Under the pieces are notes generated by a model. The model searched no databases. It saw only the letters and a list, made by a program, of their open reading frames with translations, and had not been told where the DNA came from. From Amphimedon queenslandica (Eukaryota; Porifera; Demospongiae; Haplosclerida; Niphatidae), in assembly GCF_000090795.2 (NCBI RefSeq), contig NW_003546960.1:1-27378 (forward strand): DNA of 27,378 nucleotides, read 5' to 3'. A program made the translations under genes and the position numbers. Positions 16,901 to 27,335 of this stretch are shown one piece after another (the first letter of the stretch is position 1; the number at the start of each line of letters is the position of its first letter).

Positions 16901-19900
16901 TGGATCCACAATTTTTTGGGGCCACAAAAATTTTCTACTATACGGTACATGACTCAGCTACTCAATAATTAGAAAAAAGTGCAATGTACAAGTGCAATGC
17001 AACAAAGCATGGACATGTAATTTTAAATTCCCATGTTATTACATTTTGTTATCCATTGGTAAAAATCATTAAGTCCATTGCAACTTACTACTTGTGAAAC
17101 TCATAAATATTAGAAACATTTCCAAAAATCATCTTTTCCTTTCCTTGGAGTGCTTCTGGAAGCGTAGGATTGGCAACAATATTGTGAATAAATCCCTATG
17201 AGACCGTGGCAAATGAAATTAAACTCATTCTTCAACTAACATCAACAAGCTTTTGAAGACTATTCACATACTCGACTTCAGTCTCATATAATTCAGCCAT
17301 GATGTACCTGTAACTATTTTAATACTGACACAAAACAAATCACTAACTGAATTTTTTCTCTGGCCTTTTTAACTTGCTCATCTGTAGCATCAAGACCTGA
17401 GGTGTTGAAATTTTCATCGTCACCACTACTTAAACCCTACCAAATTGGCAAAGCAGCAATCAAATCAAACAAAATGTCATAGATTATTTGACAAACTATA
17501 ATGATGCATATAATGGCAAGTGACAACTCTGCTGTATGTAACCACATGCTGAATAATATGCCAGAAGAACAAAATAATTTCCTTCAGCAAATATTTCGGT
17601 TCAAAACAAATGTTTTAAGGGACACAAAATTGCCATTAAAACATGGCACACAATTTTATTACTTTATTGATGAAATAGACAAGTTGCATAGGATTTTTTA
17701 TGTATAATACTAAAAATCACAATTATGCAAATCACAAAAAGTAACAAACTTGATCACGATGACTAGTATGTTGCGTCCTGCTTGATCGCTTACGAACTAC
17801 TCCTTTCCTCTTCAATTTTGAACTACATGTAATAAGTAGGTATTTTCTAAGTATACAATAAATCTTTATACATATACTTTATATCATCAGGTGTGATGCC
17901 CTGTCCTTTATGTGACAGCTTCATGGAAGAAACTGCTTCAATACTTTCATTTTTGTCTTTTTTTCCTACTTCAGTGCCTTCAAAAAAATCTACTTCTCCT
18001 GCTGACTGATCCGTTGACATTATACCACCAAGTGTAGCCTTCTTTAGAGCATTAATGACCTAATGCACAACAACAATTACATGTATGTAAAATAATTACG
18101 TAAATGATTCCACCTGATGACTTGCAAAATCCTTAGCACTTGATTCAGTATGCCTTCTTGACTGTATACTCCAATTTTCAGATGTCCCATGATCAACTGT
18201 AGCAACTACAGGTTCAAGCATTGATGAAGGAACCCATCCATGTTCAACCTGTCCTGTAATGCTGGTGGCTTGAACAAACCATCTTCCTGTATCTAACTGC
18301 TCCATTACTTCAATTATTTGGTTTTTCTTTAACAACAATCCATGTTGATCATTGTGTAATGGAATATAGTCATCTTTTACACGAAACTATACATAGCATA
18401 ATACAATATTATTAGATATATGTTTTTAAAAACAATAGCACTACATATAACATACAGTATGTAGATGTAGTTTTCATGCAAACAATCACCAAACACATTT
18501 GTAAATAATGCAAAACTAACCCGTTTGTATGAAACTGGTGGAGAAGAATTTTGGACACTCTTTGACAGATCAATACGTGTTTTTGAGAATGGAGAACTTG
18601 GTCGACGTGGTAAATAAGGAGATGACTGAAGTGACAGGTCTTTAGCTAAAGCATCACTAGTACAGACAGCATTAGAACGCAAACGGTTCCCTGATATAGA
18701 CAAACTTCGCAACTTGCTATCTTTTTCTTCAATGTGCTTTTGAATGGAGGACTTCATAAACCTTACCCAAGACTTCTTAACATCTATACTAGAACACTTT
18801 AAATGCATACGATGATCAACTGTGAAAAAAGCAAATTTCAATGGCTCTCCATCAATGTTTTCAATTATTTGAACACCAGAAGTGAGCTAAAAAGGAAATT
18901 ATAATATTCTATAAAAACAATATTTTACCGGAATCTTAAACTTATATTCATATGAGAATTTTGCTTGCCCAAGGTCAATTTTTCTAGCAAAAACAACAGT
19001 ATTTTCAAATAAAAACACGTGACGTTCCTTTTCAGTTGTAATTAACAAACGTGGCTCTGAAACTAATAATAAGCCCTATGTACAAAAAACTTAAAAATTA
19101 AATAATATATTTCAAATACTTGGTATAATAGTTCACCAAATTTATGCCATTTGAGTCCCTAAATTTCACAAAACATTCACAGTTACATAAGAAATAATGT
19201 ACACTACCTCTTCACACTTTAAAAGACTTAAATGAATAGCATTATTAGTTTGAATAGGAATTTCCTCTACAGCTTTTACCGCAAGCTACAAAAAAATCTC
19301 AGCAATTTTTTAAAATAAACTTACTTGTAACAAATTAAAATCATGACCTAACAGTCTAGTGTACTTTAAGCAGTCCTAATGTAGTATATAGAAATAAAGT
19401 AAACAAATATTCAATTACTGCTAAGAGTAATGGATATCTAGTTATTCGCTGAATAGGTTTGATAAGCAATGAAGACAGAGGTACATCTGTTCCAAATAAA
19501 CTTGAAACTCTCTACAAAAAATATAAAACCCATCACATTCAGAGTGACTAACTGTCAAATAACTTCGGTGTCCAGCTAACAAGTCTTCCGATTTTGTTTT
19601 ATTTTGGCAATATGGAACATACAAGTCAGTCATAACTGCAGCCTTGAGCAAGAATATGTTGTTATATACCCACACAAAAAATTATACACTTACATTATCA
19701 ATAAAAACTTGAGCCAATGACTCCAAGTCCTTCTCAGCACTTTGAATTTGCGGCCATAGTGTTCTGCAAAAAAAGATCGTTACTTTACACATTTGTTAGC
19801 ATTATCGAAAGTTCTACCCAATTTTGTTGACAAACAATATTCCATTTTACCCAACACAACCAAGTCAAAAATACATGCAAAAACATGTACATGTATATCA

Positions 19901-22900
19901 CAAAAAGCATAAAATCTGACAAATGCATACTAAGTTACTAACTCAATATGGAATTCAGCTATCCATTGTATATTTCCAAACACAATTGTTTCTTTTCCTT
20001 TTAGACTATCTGGTAAAAACTCTGAGACAAATCGTGGCTTATACGTCTAATATTAATATCTATAACATTATTTCTATAATTATTAATCAACCTCAACAAT
20101 AAGTTTAAGATCTTGAACATATACTTCTTCAGTAGCAATTAGTTCTTCAATTACACGCCTGTTTTAAATATTGATAACTGAAATAAAAGGTTTTCTTACT
20201 TTTTTTGCTTCAACAATCTCATTTCTTTATCTTTTTCTTCTTCTATTTGGCATAGTTTCACATGTAACGAAGCTAGTTGTTCATCAATAAGACTAAATTC
20301 TTTTAGAGTTTGTTCAGTAACTTGATTTAAATGTGCGGTCACTTCACTCAAAACATTGCTATGCAAAAATCCACTGATTTCTTTAATCTAATGATGAACA
20401 ATACAAAAATTGAGCGCAACATGTACATGTACAAATGTACTACAAATACCTTAGAAACACGATCTAACTGCTCTTCTTTTGTGACAGAAAGATAAATAGA
20501 AAGCTCATCTTTAAGGCCTTTTGCTTCAGTAGCAGTGTCACAAGAGCTCATTTTTTCATTAAGTGTCTGAACAAACTGCTCTGATTGTACACACCAATTA
20601 TTTGCATTAAAAGAATTTTCCTAAAATGTATAAAACTATTACAGGAGAAATATAAAAAGTAAACAATTAGAGGGCATTTATAGAAATAACATTATTTATG
20701 TGGCACATACGAGGATTTAATTCACAAAAATAGTAACATTATAATCATTTTTGTAAAATTATTTAAAACACTAAAACTCCAATCAATGTACCTGAAATGA
20801 CAGAGAAAGCTTTAAGTTAGATAAGCGAGTTTCAACATCAGTATTGAATTTGACCCACTGCTGCTCTAAGTGAGAACCAATGCTACGAATCCTATTTAAA
20901 TCATAGTGACCAGACTTTTCAAAACCAGCAAGTCTTCTTTTGAGCTCTCCAATTTTTTCATGCATTGGAGAAACAATATTGAAGGAAAATGTTTCATGAT
21001 CTTGCAATAGCTTCTGAACATCTTGTATTGAATCACCATAATCATTGCGGGTCTTTTTTAATGCTGAAGTAACCTCATCAAGCCATTTTAGCATCTGCAA
21101 CAATAAACCAAACAATGGTACAATAATAACAATGAAATTTGTACTTTAGGGACTTCAGCTTCAAATTGAATTACATCTTTACTTTGATCAAGCCTTAGCA
21201 GACGGCTTTCACATAGACGATTTAGTCGTGACAAACGAGTTCCAATTTTGTGCACTATGCCATCAAAAATAGCTCGATTGAATTGGTGCGACCAAACAGA
21301 ACTGAAACATAAAAATAGCAAAAATTAATACTCCAAACTTAATAAGTACAGTTTATAAGTGTCAATCGTCAATCTTTTTCCATAGATCAGTGTTAAATCA
21401 AGTAAACGTGAATAAATTTAATTTAGGATTCAAAAACCAACTTCAAAAAAGTAAACAAATTAAACTATGGCTTTATTTCTATAGCTGCACTGCAATGTAC
21501 ATGTAAATACTGGTTTTTGATTATGCTATCAAATATTTGCTTAAAAAAGGTAACAACAAAGGGTATACATGAAATGCGCTACTTTTACTGTACTACTAGA
21601 CGGATCAGCCAAAGCAAGCAAAGCAACGTACATACAACAGATCTTGAGAAACTAACAATACTTATGGATGACCGTGCAAAGAGAGTTAAGAAGCTAAGAA
21701 CTTGATGAATATAATTCTTGATAATCCCTGTAGCAATTTAATTGACCTTGGCTGTATCATTCAGCAAGCATCAAGAACACAGATAGAAGCAGTCACTGCA
21801 AAAAACGATATAGCTAGATAGGCAAATATAGCAATGCATAGTTTTTGGTTTTTCGCACCAAGTTAGTTCATGCTATGATGGACATTCACTTGATAAGAGT
21901 GACTTACATTAACGAAGAAAGTCATATATCTGCTATCTTAATATAGGCATCCACTATGCAACTTTGTTGCCAGTACCTTTGATGTGGTTGTGCAACATGT
22001 TGCATGAAGTTGAGTCTCTCTACTTCATGCAAAATGTTGCCCAACCACATCAAAGGTTTAACCACAAGTTTCAAGAAACAATGCTACATAGTAGATGCCC
22101 ACCTTTAACCATCCTTGGTGCATTTGGACTGCAATACAGTTCTAGTCTTGCCAAATTCATTGAATTGCATGATAGCCACCAATGTGACTACATTCATAGG
22201 TTATGAAAAGTTAACATTTTTTATACAAATAACAAGGGGTGACGTATGTGTACAGACTAAAGGTGGGTACTTAATACAACACATTGCTAACATCACAATT
22301 GGAAGTGCTATATAAATAAATGGTAGTAGGCATCAAATTAAACAAATGGTAGTAGGCATCAAATGCACCAGAATAGAAATTTTTCTAGTCTGATGCATTG
22401 ACCCATACTCTCATAGTACTTCCTATTAAGAAAAAAGCACATGCGTCATTAAAACACACCTATACATACATACTGGTGTTGTTGATGCTGGGCTCACTCA
22501 GGGTCACCCCAATTATAGTTTTGAAGGCAAACCCACAATATAGATAAATTTAAACAACATTAATTATAATTACATAAAAGTAAACAGTATGACTATCACA
22601 ATCACAAATGAATACCGTATAGCACTTTAATTTTGCGGAGCTAATATTTCGCGGATTGATAAAAATCAATTTTTCGCAGAAATAATTTTTGCAGATTCGC
22701 AATGTTAGTGCCACACCTTTAATGGCAATTGAAATTTTAGCGGATCTTTAATTTCCCGGTTTCATGCTAACCGCAAAAATACCGAAAGTTTAGCTCCTCA
22801 AAAATAAAGCACTATACGGTATTCTAGTTTAGATTAATGATATTAAATACAATTTAATACAATGCAATTATTTACCATACTGTAGTTCGGCTTATATTGC

Positions 22901-25164
22901 AGCTGATAATATTCACAATTTTTTCCCACCACTAGCAAAGCCACCAGATGCTATTTTAATTGAAAATGGCACATTACTGAAGCACAGTACCCAAATGCAG
23001 TGTTCTTGAGTTGTCATTCTTCTTACTGTTACTAATCCTTCGACTCTTTGAAGCTGCTTTGGCCAGTTCTTTTCAGAAATACTCTACTCACTCTGTCTCA
23101 CTATATCTTAGGACTCTCCACCCATTCTAGTTAGTATAGTGTTCAGTGACTTGGGTGTGGTTTATTATCATGACCGACCATAAATAATAGAGCATATAAA
23201 AGGGATTGAAAATGGTGCATGGGCGTAGCCCAACCTTCATTCATTTGTATTGTTACCAAGCAAACAGAGGCGGTTGGGATTTTGTCACTATTTTTGCGCT
23301 CCTTTTCCTCTTTCAGGAGCTATATTTAGCAAAGGACTGTTCTCATTTAAATGAAACTGATGCATCAAGAAGCCTGATGTTTCCTCTCAACACTACTGTT
23401 ATATGTTGTACAGATGATGTTATAGTTTTAATGATACAGCCCATTTCTCCTCTTAAAATGCCATTTATTTCATTATTCTCCCTTTTCTCAAAACATGCTA
23501 AAGTAAAACTGGAAACCATTATAATCATATGAAAGACCCTTACACTTTCCAAAGTAATTATACACGTTAGAGTTAGATTCTATCAAGTATAACTTTGTTA
23601 CAACAGCTAAAGTATACCAAAAATAGTCGATTTTGTTGTACCTATAACTGATTGCAACATAGCTTTACAGAGACAAAAACCTTGCTGTAGGTAGCTCTAA
23701 CATTCTATGTGCAATAGGCTATAGATCATAAACAATCGTTGTCCTGGAGTGACACAAGTTTCCTTCAAAATCCTTGCAGCACAGCTTCATGAATGGAGGA
23801 CATGATGGTTGTCATGTGGAATTCGAACCCAGAACTCCAGACTCAATGCACTCAGCTTAACAAGTTAGGCCATTTGGGACACTCTAAAGATTGGGAGACT
23901 TATATTGAGTAAAATATGCGTATCTATACTTGGAGATTCTTAGTGTCAGGCGTTTATTCAAGCCCGGCATTTATTTGAACATTTACGGTAATTGAAATTT
24001 TTTATTAGTTTTTATCACTGTGAATATTAGCAGCTGCCATTATAACCCTACCCATCGTAATACATGCATGCATGAATTATAGTTCATGTAGACTTACGTA
24101 GCACTATCTTGGCTTATTTTCTTAGGAGTAACAAGAATTCGAGTATTACTTTCAGTACACCAATTATCACTAGTTTCTAGTTCCTGAAAAAGAAATTCAA
24201 TATAATTAATTACTGATTCATTACTTGTTCTGATCCCAAATAAATGTCAAGCAAGTGATTTGCTTGGCTTTTCACGACATTTACAGTTTCATGCAGAGAA
24301 TCTTTGAGTTCTTTCAGAAAATCTTGCTGATACTGAATATCAGCTAAGCTTTGACCACATTCATGAGAAGAAAATTGTGCTTGACAGTGCTCCATAGTTG
24401 ATAGTAGCTATTTAACATTTGAAATACAAGTTAATAAATAAAACAAACAAACTTTTTTATAATTTGTGAAGAATTCTATACTAAACTGTACAATTCTTTG
24501 TCGGTTCACAAAATTTTCTTTAACGAAACGGTTTTTGTCAATTAACGTTCGATTAAGAATTGTCATAGAAGATGACTGATAATGACCTTTACTCACACAC
24601 TCAGATACAGCACTTGAAAACATTTCTATATCTTGTGATAAAATCTACAAATATTTTTTATAAATATATACATTATAATTTTGAAACATATACCATTAAT
24701 TTCTGATTGCCATCTCTCAATTTTTCTTCCATTAAAGGAACTTCTTCAAAGTTCACGCACACTTTTAGAGATTGCACAGATAAAGAATTTAATTGGTTTA
24801 AAGATTTAATGAGGTTCCGAAAGCGATACTGTAACAAATAGTATTCTACACATTCTTCTAGATTAGAGATACGTTTTCTGAAACGCATCATCAATTGGTT
24901 CTTAATTTTAGACAAATGAATAACAGAATTATTAAGTTGCATATGAATCTCTTCAATATTAGTGCATCCCCAAATTTCTTGATCCAATTCATCAATATGT
25001 TTATTGATATCCTGACCACACACTGTTAAATTATCTATTTTCTCAAGTTCCAGAGAGTACTGACGCTTAAATTCATCACACTGCACTTGGGCATCCTCAA
25101 GATTATCAGCCAAACCAGTATTATCTACATTTTCCTGCAACCAGGTCTCCAAATTAGGCAAATA
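13500..25164 (-). CDS. Trio: Trio/Kalirin-type double RhoGEF, 35 exons, 5' part missing
   Basis: Activates Rho-family GTPases through two DH-PH units; in animals it controls actin, cell migration and neurite or epithelial shape. Exons (minus): 25164-24694, 24644-24453, 24407-24225, 24183-24098, 21301-21145, 21094-20792, 20620-20450, 20387-20200, 20158-20092, 20046-19943, 19763-19694, 19642-19553, 19511-19419, 19375-19325, 19285-19208, 19158-19120, 19075-18929, 18886-18521, 18386-18114, 18059-17878, 17822-17750, 17436-17348, 17307-17241, 17195-17092, 15669-15600, 15541-15458, 15412-15155, 14695-14561, 14513-14333, 14286-14223, 14177-14036, 13990-13904, 13861-13717, 13663-13612, 13560-13500. 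All junctions are GT-AG, and the sum is 1,641 codons with no stop. The module order spectrin, DH-PH-SH3, DH-PH, SH3 is diagnostic. Sec14 and early spectrin repeats should lie upstream; Ig and kinase domains are not seen. Confidence 0.93.
14036..15154 (-). CDS. Trio: Trio module: second PH domain and acidic linker (exons 28-31)
   Basis: DEFTVYERARWAVGAHRHVF, LLDLMMIITKEKDNDGLYVF and KYYILEASSTEKKQEWIRTI give the strands and the C-terminal helix with its Trp, so the PH domain is complete. Exons 30-31 encode a Ser-rich, then acidic linker (DMSDSSLDELGSDDDISS) before the last SH3. The 459-nt intron 14696-15154 contains only short CAGTATCTCTGTG-like repeats around 14808-14845. Confidence 0.88.
15155..17436 (-). 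CDS. Trio: Trio module: second DH (RhoGEF) domain (exons 22-27)
   Basis: YIMAELYETEVEYVNSLQKL (CR1), MIFGNVSNIYEFH, VFQELLEKAQ, YVSYCENKPKSESFI and FLIRPVQRITKYQLLLKDLL (CR3) make a complete DH domain; in the family this one acts on RhoA. Exons 23-25 are 67, 104 and 70 nt, matching DH1 exactly. The 104- and 70-nt exons are separated here by a 1,422-nt intron (15670-17091) full of repeats and with the assembly gap. At the same place in DH1 the intron is 179 nt. Confidence 0.93.
15737..15844. mobile_element. 108-bp foldback miniature element in a Trio intron
   Basis: ATAACACCCC at the left and GGGGATGTTAT at the right are near complements, and inside them CATTTGTATGAC pairs with GTCATACAAATG. 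The centre is a short GC-rich palindromic stretch (GAGGGCCGCAGGCC). The whole folds back on itself. It looks like a short non-autonomous element; no target duplication was seen. Confidence 0.55.
15996..16800. repeat. Truncated AAGATCTT-family element in a Trio intron
   Basis: The left edge (CCCTCATAAAAAATCTTA) resembles the end of the element at 9114. AAGATCTTGCAAGAT words fill 16000-16680. The core GACAACCCACGATAGCC (about 16709-16725) followed by TATATAAAAAAAGCAAA matches the core at about 9519-9575. The right half of that element is missing here, so this copy is truncated or a shorter family member. It includes the 10-N gap. Confidence 0.65.
16369..16378. other. Assembly gap (10 N)
   Basis: Ten unknown bases lie inside the AAGATCTT-rich repeat. 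The true length of missing sequence may differ from ten. Confidence 0.99.
16885..16950. repeat. Fragment related to the TACCGTATAG miniature element
   Basis: CCACAAAAATTTTCTACTATACGGTAC resembles the right end of the element at 22612-22822 (CTATACGGTAT). Only one end is recognisable. Confidence 0.4.
17437..17749. other. Trio intron 21, nothing else seen
   Basis: 313 nt between exons 21 and 22. A 68-codon plus-strand frame crosses it but has no family motif and no splice context, so I do not call it a gene. Confidence 0.6.
17750..18386 (-). CDS. Trio: Trio module: first SH3 domain and basic linker (exons 19-21)
   Basis: VKDDYIPLHNDQHGLLLKK opens an SH3 fold; GRWFVQA and HGWVPSSMLEPV supply the Trp, Pro and Tyr-side surface that binds proline-rich ligands. 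The ALYDY signature is diverged to DDYIPL, as in other Trio-type SH3 domains. A 90-residue linker follows, ending in a basic stretch (KLKRKGVVRKRSSR) that could be a nuclear-localisation or membrane-binding patch. Confidence 0.85.
18521..19158 (-). CDS. Trio: Trio module: first PH domain and serine-rich linker (exons 16-18)
   Basis: GLKWHKFGELLYQ and GLLLVSEPRLLITTEKERHV followed by FLFENTVVFARK form the beta strands of a PH domain. The closing helix holds the near-invariant Trp (KKSWVRFMKSSIQKHI). In this family the PH domain stabilises the exchange-active DH and contacts lipids. The rest of the 366-nt exon encodes a Ser/Pro-rich linker (SSPYLPRRPSSPFSK) that looks disordered and open to phosphorylation. 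Confidence 0.88.
19208..20158 (-). CDS. Trio: Trio module: first DH (RhoGEF) domain (exons 9-15)
   Basis: About residues 584-768 of the visible protein. Conserved blocks appear in order: RVIEELIATEEVYVQDLKLI (CR1), IVFGNIQWIAEFH, QVFIDN, YVPYCQNKTKSEDLLA, and LSSLLIKPIQRITRYPLLLA (CR3), then DCLKYTRLLGHD. In the family this unit acts on Rac1 and RhoG. Seven small exons are separated by introns mostly near 40 nt. The first three, 67, 104 and 70 nt, have the same lengths and phases as those opening DH2. Confidence 0.93.
20200..25164 (-). CDS. Trio: Trio module: spectrin-repeat-like region (exons 1-8)
   Basis: About 583 residues of helical, heptad-rich sequence with the recurring Trp of spectrin repeats (ETWLQENVD, DNWCTESN, MLKWLDEVTS, NNWCVQSEQF, HLEQQWVKFN). 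It leads directly into DH1 through a charged coiled stretch (CQIEEEKDKEMRLLKQK). In Trio/Kalirin these repeats are an extended scaffold that binds partners and restrains GEF1. The first exon here starts in phase 0 after an acceptor TTTTAG, so further repeats precede it outside the window. Exons 4 and 5 are split by the 2.8-kb intron. Confidence 0.87.
21975..22057. repeat. Near-perfect 36-bp inverted repeat in an intron
   Basis: The left arm 21975-22010 starts ACCTTTGATGTGGTTG and the right arm 22022-22057 ends CAACCACATCAAAGGT. Thirty-four of 36 bases pair, around an 11-base loop TGAGTCTCTCT. RNA from either strand would fold into a microRNA-precursor-like hairpin. A small foldback element is an equal alternative. 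Confidence 0.85.
22321..22364. repeat. 26-bp tandem duplication
   Basis: TGGTAGTAGGCATCAAAT occurs at 22321 and again at 22347, separated by TAAACAAA. Two copies only. Confidence 0.85.
22612..22822. mobile_element. Miniature inverted-repeat element with TA-type ends
   Basis: The left end ATACCGTATAGCACTTTAAT and the right end (complement ATACCGTATAGTGCTTTATT) continue similar for about 33 bases, to GGAGCTAA on both sides. The interior is rich in GCGGA and CGCAGA words and has no frame. If the outer TA is the target duplication, it belongs with Tc1/mariner-type miniature elements. Confidence 0.65.
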
Positions 25165-25514
25165 CTAAAAATTAGATAATAAAATTGTTTAAATGTAATT
25201 ATAATTTCATAGTTACATGTATATTATGCAATGGAGAAAAACATCAATGCAAGTGTACTAATATATGGCTGATAAATTTCGTGAGACATTAATTTCCTTT
25301 AAACTTGTGGTTCAGTTTAAACTACAAAGTTTAACCCCCTAATAACAGCACATACACAATTAATTAATGGGCCGTTCAGAGGTCTACTGCTTTCAAGCCA
25401 ATGAAGGAGCCAGAGTCTTAGACTATTACTTCTTATCCCACTATAATCCATGTGCCAAAAAAAGAGTAGCAATAGTAAATCACACTTATTCTCATATTAC
25501 CTTAAGCCAACTAT

Positions 25515-25585
25515 TTTTAGCGTCTACTAAATTTAGTTATATTAGCAAGAGAGCTATAAACAGCTAAATTAAATAGACGCCAAAA
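25515..25585. repeat. Imperfect 22-bp inverted repeat
   Basis: TTTTAGCGTCTACTAAATTT (25515 on) pairs with AAATTAAATAGACGCCAAAA (to 25585), with about three mismatches and a 27-base loop. Further GACGC and GCGTTTTT words follow to 25880, suggesting remnants of one repeat family. Confidence 0.55.
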
Positions 25586-26802
25586 TTATTATAAATAGAC
25601 GCAAAAATATTTATTATTCATTATAATGGTTATTATTGATAGTTAATTTAGCGGGTGTGGTCACAGTGATAAAATATGGTGGCTATGAAGTGGAAGTTTT
25701 TGCAGCAATTGATCAGTTACATCCACAAGGAGTGTTTAGATACAAAATTTTCATTAAAAGACTAACAAAGAACTGATTATGCTGCCTATATTCAAAGTAT
25801 CCTCATTTTCAGTGTTCAATCTAGAGTGCGTTTTTAGCATCAAAAAACGCATAAAAAAGTATATTGACGCACAAATAACAAGTCAATGCATCCATTCTTA
25901 GTTAATAAATCAATTTAAATAGTAAAATTAATAACTAGCATGGGCGGACCAGTCAGGTGAGCCTGACCCTCACAAAGGAGGAGGGTCTGGACCAATCCAA
26001 CACTCTTTTTGGTGTGCACTTTTATGGCTTGGGTAGGGCTGGGTGGGGCTCAATGCGGCTGAAAGATGATATAAATCAGTTCCCTCTCTATAGAATCAGT
26101 CATAAATTAGTAACGCGGTAGCATTATTACTAAGTAGGATTCACCCCAAAACAAAATGGCTGCCACAACTTTTGCAGCCTTGCTATACCAGGGAAACGAG
26201 CTCCTATGCTTACCATACTTCTTAGAGAGCCTTATCTTGGCTAGAGGACTCCATTGGTACGACCAGCGTGACTCTAAACCTTGTCTAAGAGGAAAGTCAA
26301 AAATCGGCGAACAGGCAGTTTTGTTCAGTCTACTTTTTCATCTTAGTCATCTTCTCCTGTCAATCTAGTTAATGGAGGGTATCATGGTCTTTGGTCAATG
26401 CTACAAGGCTAATTTTTACACCATTCTACTCCAACTATCCATGCGCAGGTCCACAACTTTTTAAATAACTCTAACAATAACATAAAGTTGCCCTCTCTCT
26501 ATGACCCCCAGGCCAGCTTACCTTGTCCCGCCATTTTGTTAATTATAGAAACATGTCCTTCAAAATGTGGGTGTGGTCGCGCATGCTCAGATCTTACAAG
26601 GGAGCAATTTTTTTATTTAGCTTCGCTTGGATCAACTGCAATACTTAGTGGAGGTTCCAGGCTTCCAGTTCCAGCTCAGAGACAGTATTTAGTTTTGGAT
26701 ATCATTGTTTTATTATATGTGTTCAATAAATTGTATTAAAAAAACAAACAATAATATTATTTCATGTTATACAATGATCATGAACTTGCACTTTTGCAGA
26801 AA

Positions 26803-26999
26803 CCGTGGCGTAGCTACATAGGGGCCTGTGGGGGCAAGTGCCCCTGCAACTAGGCAAGAGAATGAAAAGATACAAGTTATAGCTGACTGAGCTGACTCAA
26901 TTGAGCTTGCTATATATACTGAATATTTTTGAGTATTCCTTTATTCATGCAGTGCCCCCACTGTGCCCTCATTCTTCATTTACTCTAGCCACACCACTG
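26803..26999. mobile_element. Possible hAT-like miniature element
   Basis: The left end CCGTGGCGTAGCTA and the complement of the right end, CAGTGGTGTGGCTA, agree in 11 of 14 bases, resembling the CAGTGGCGTAGC ends of some non-autonomous hAT elements. GC-rich GGGGGCAAGTGCCCC lies inside. No clear 8-bp duplication was found. Confidence 0.4.
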
Positions 27000-27335
27000 A
27001 ACAAAAACAACAGTCAACAGGACAGGATTGGAGTGAACAGATAGGTACTGTGACTTCTTCTTGAACACTTGAAGCCTTATGTCAACTTGAGATTATTATT
27101 ATGCCATACTTCATTAAACACTGATCAGTATAGAATTCCTTTAGCAAACTATTCCCCACAATAGCAATTGACACCATGATGTCACCATCTGAAAAAATTT
27201 TACAAATATTATAAAAAAATTAACACAAACAAGAACATAAAAATTTTAAAAAAATAAGATGAAGTAGGATTCTAGAGCAAATTTGTAAAAAAGTAACAGA
27301 AACAAGGACAAGTAGGATTCCAAACGACCAATGAA

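Larger units (their letters stand above)
21302..24097. other. 2.8-kb intron of the Trio-type gene
   Basis: By far the largest intron in view. It carries a 36-bp hairpin (21975-22057), a 26-bp tandem duplication (22321-22364) and a miniature element (22612-22822). A stretch near 23940-23990 (GGCGTTTATTCAAGCCCGGCA) looks like another repeat fragment. I see no coding exon in it; short frames near 23200-23550 have no recognisable content. Confidence 0.65.

Noticed and set aside
17501..17707. Plus-strand frame of 68 codons
   Set aside because: It lies in an intron of the Trio-type gene on the opposite strand, with no domain, no splice context and low-complexity composition.
23206..23552. Overlapping frames of 108 and 69 codons on both strands
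   Set aside because: Neither shows a family signature; both lie in the 2.8-kb intron and overlap each other, as expected of chance frames.
26156..26739. Plus-strand frames of 70 and 83 codons near the right edge
   Set aside because: They are in repeat-rich flank with no motif or upstream signals; I found nothing to support translation.
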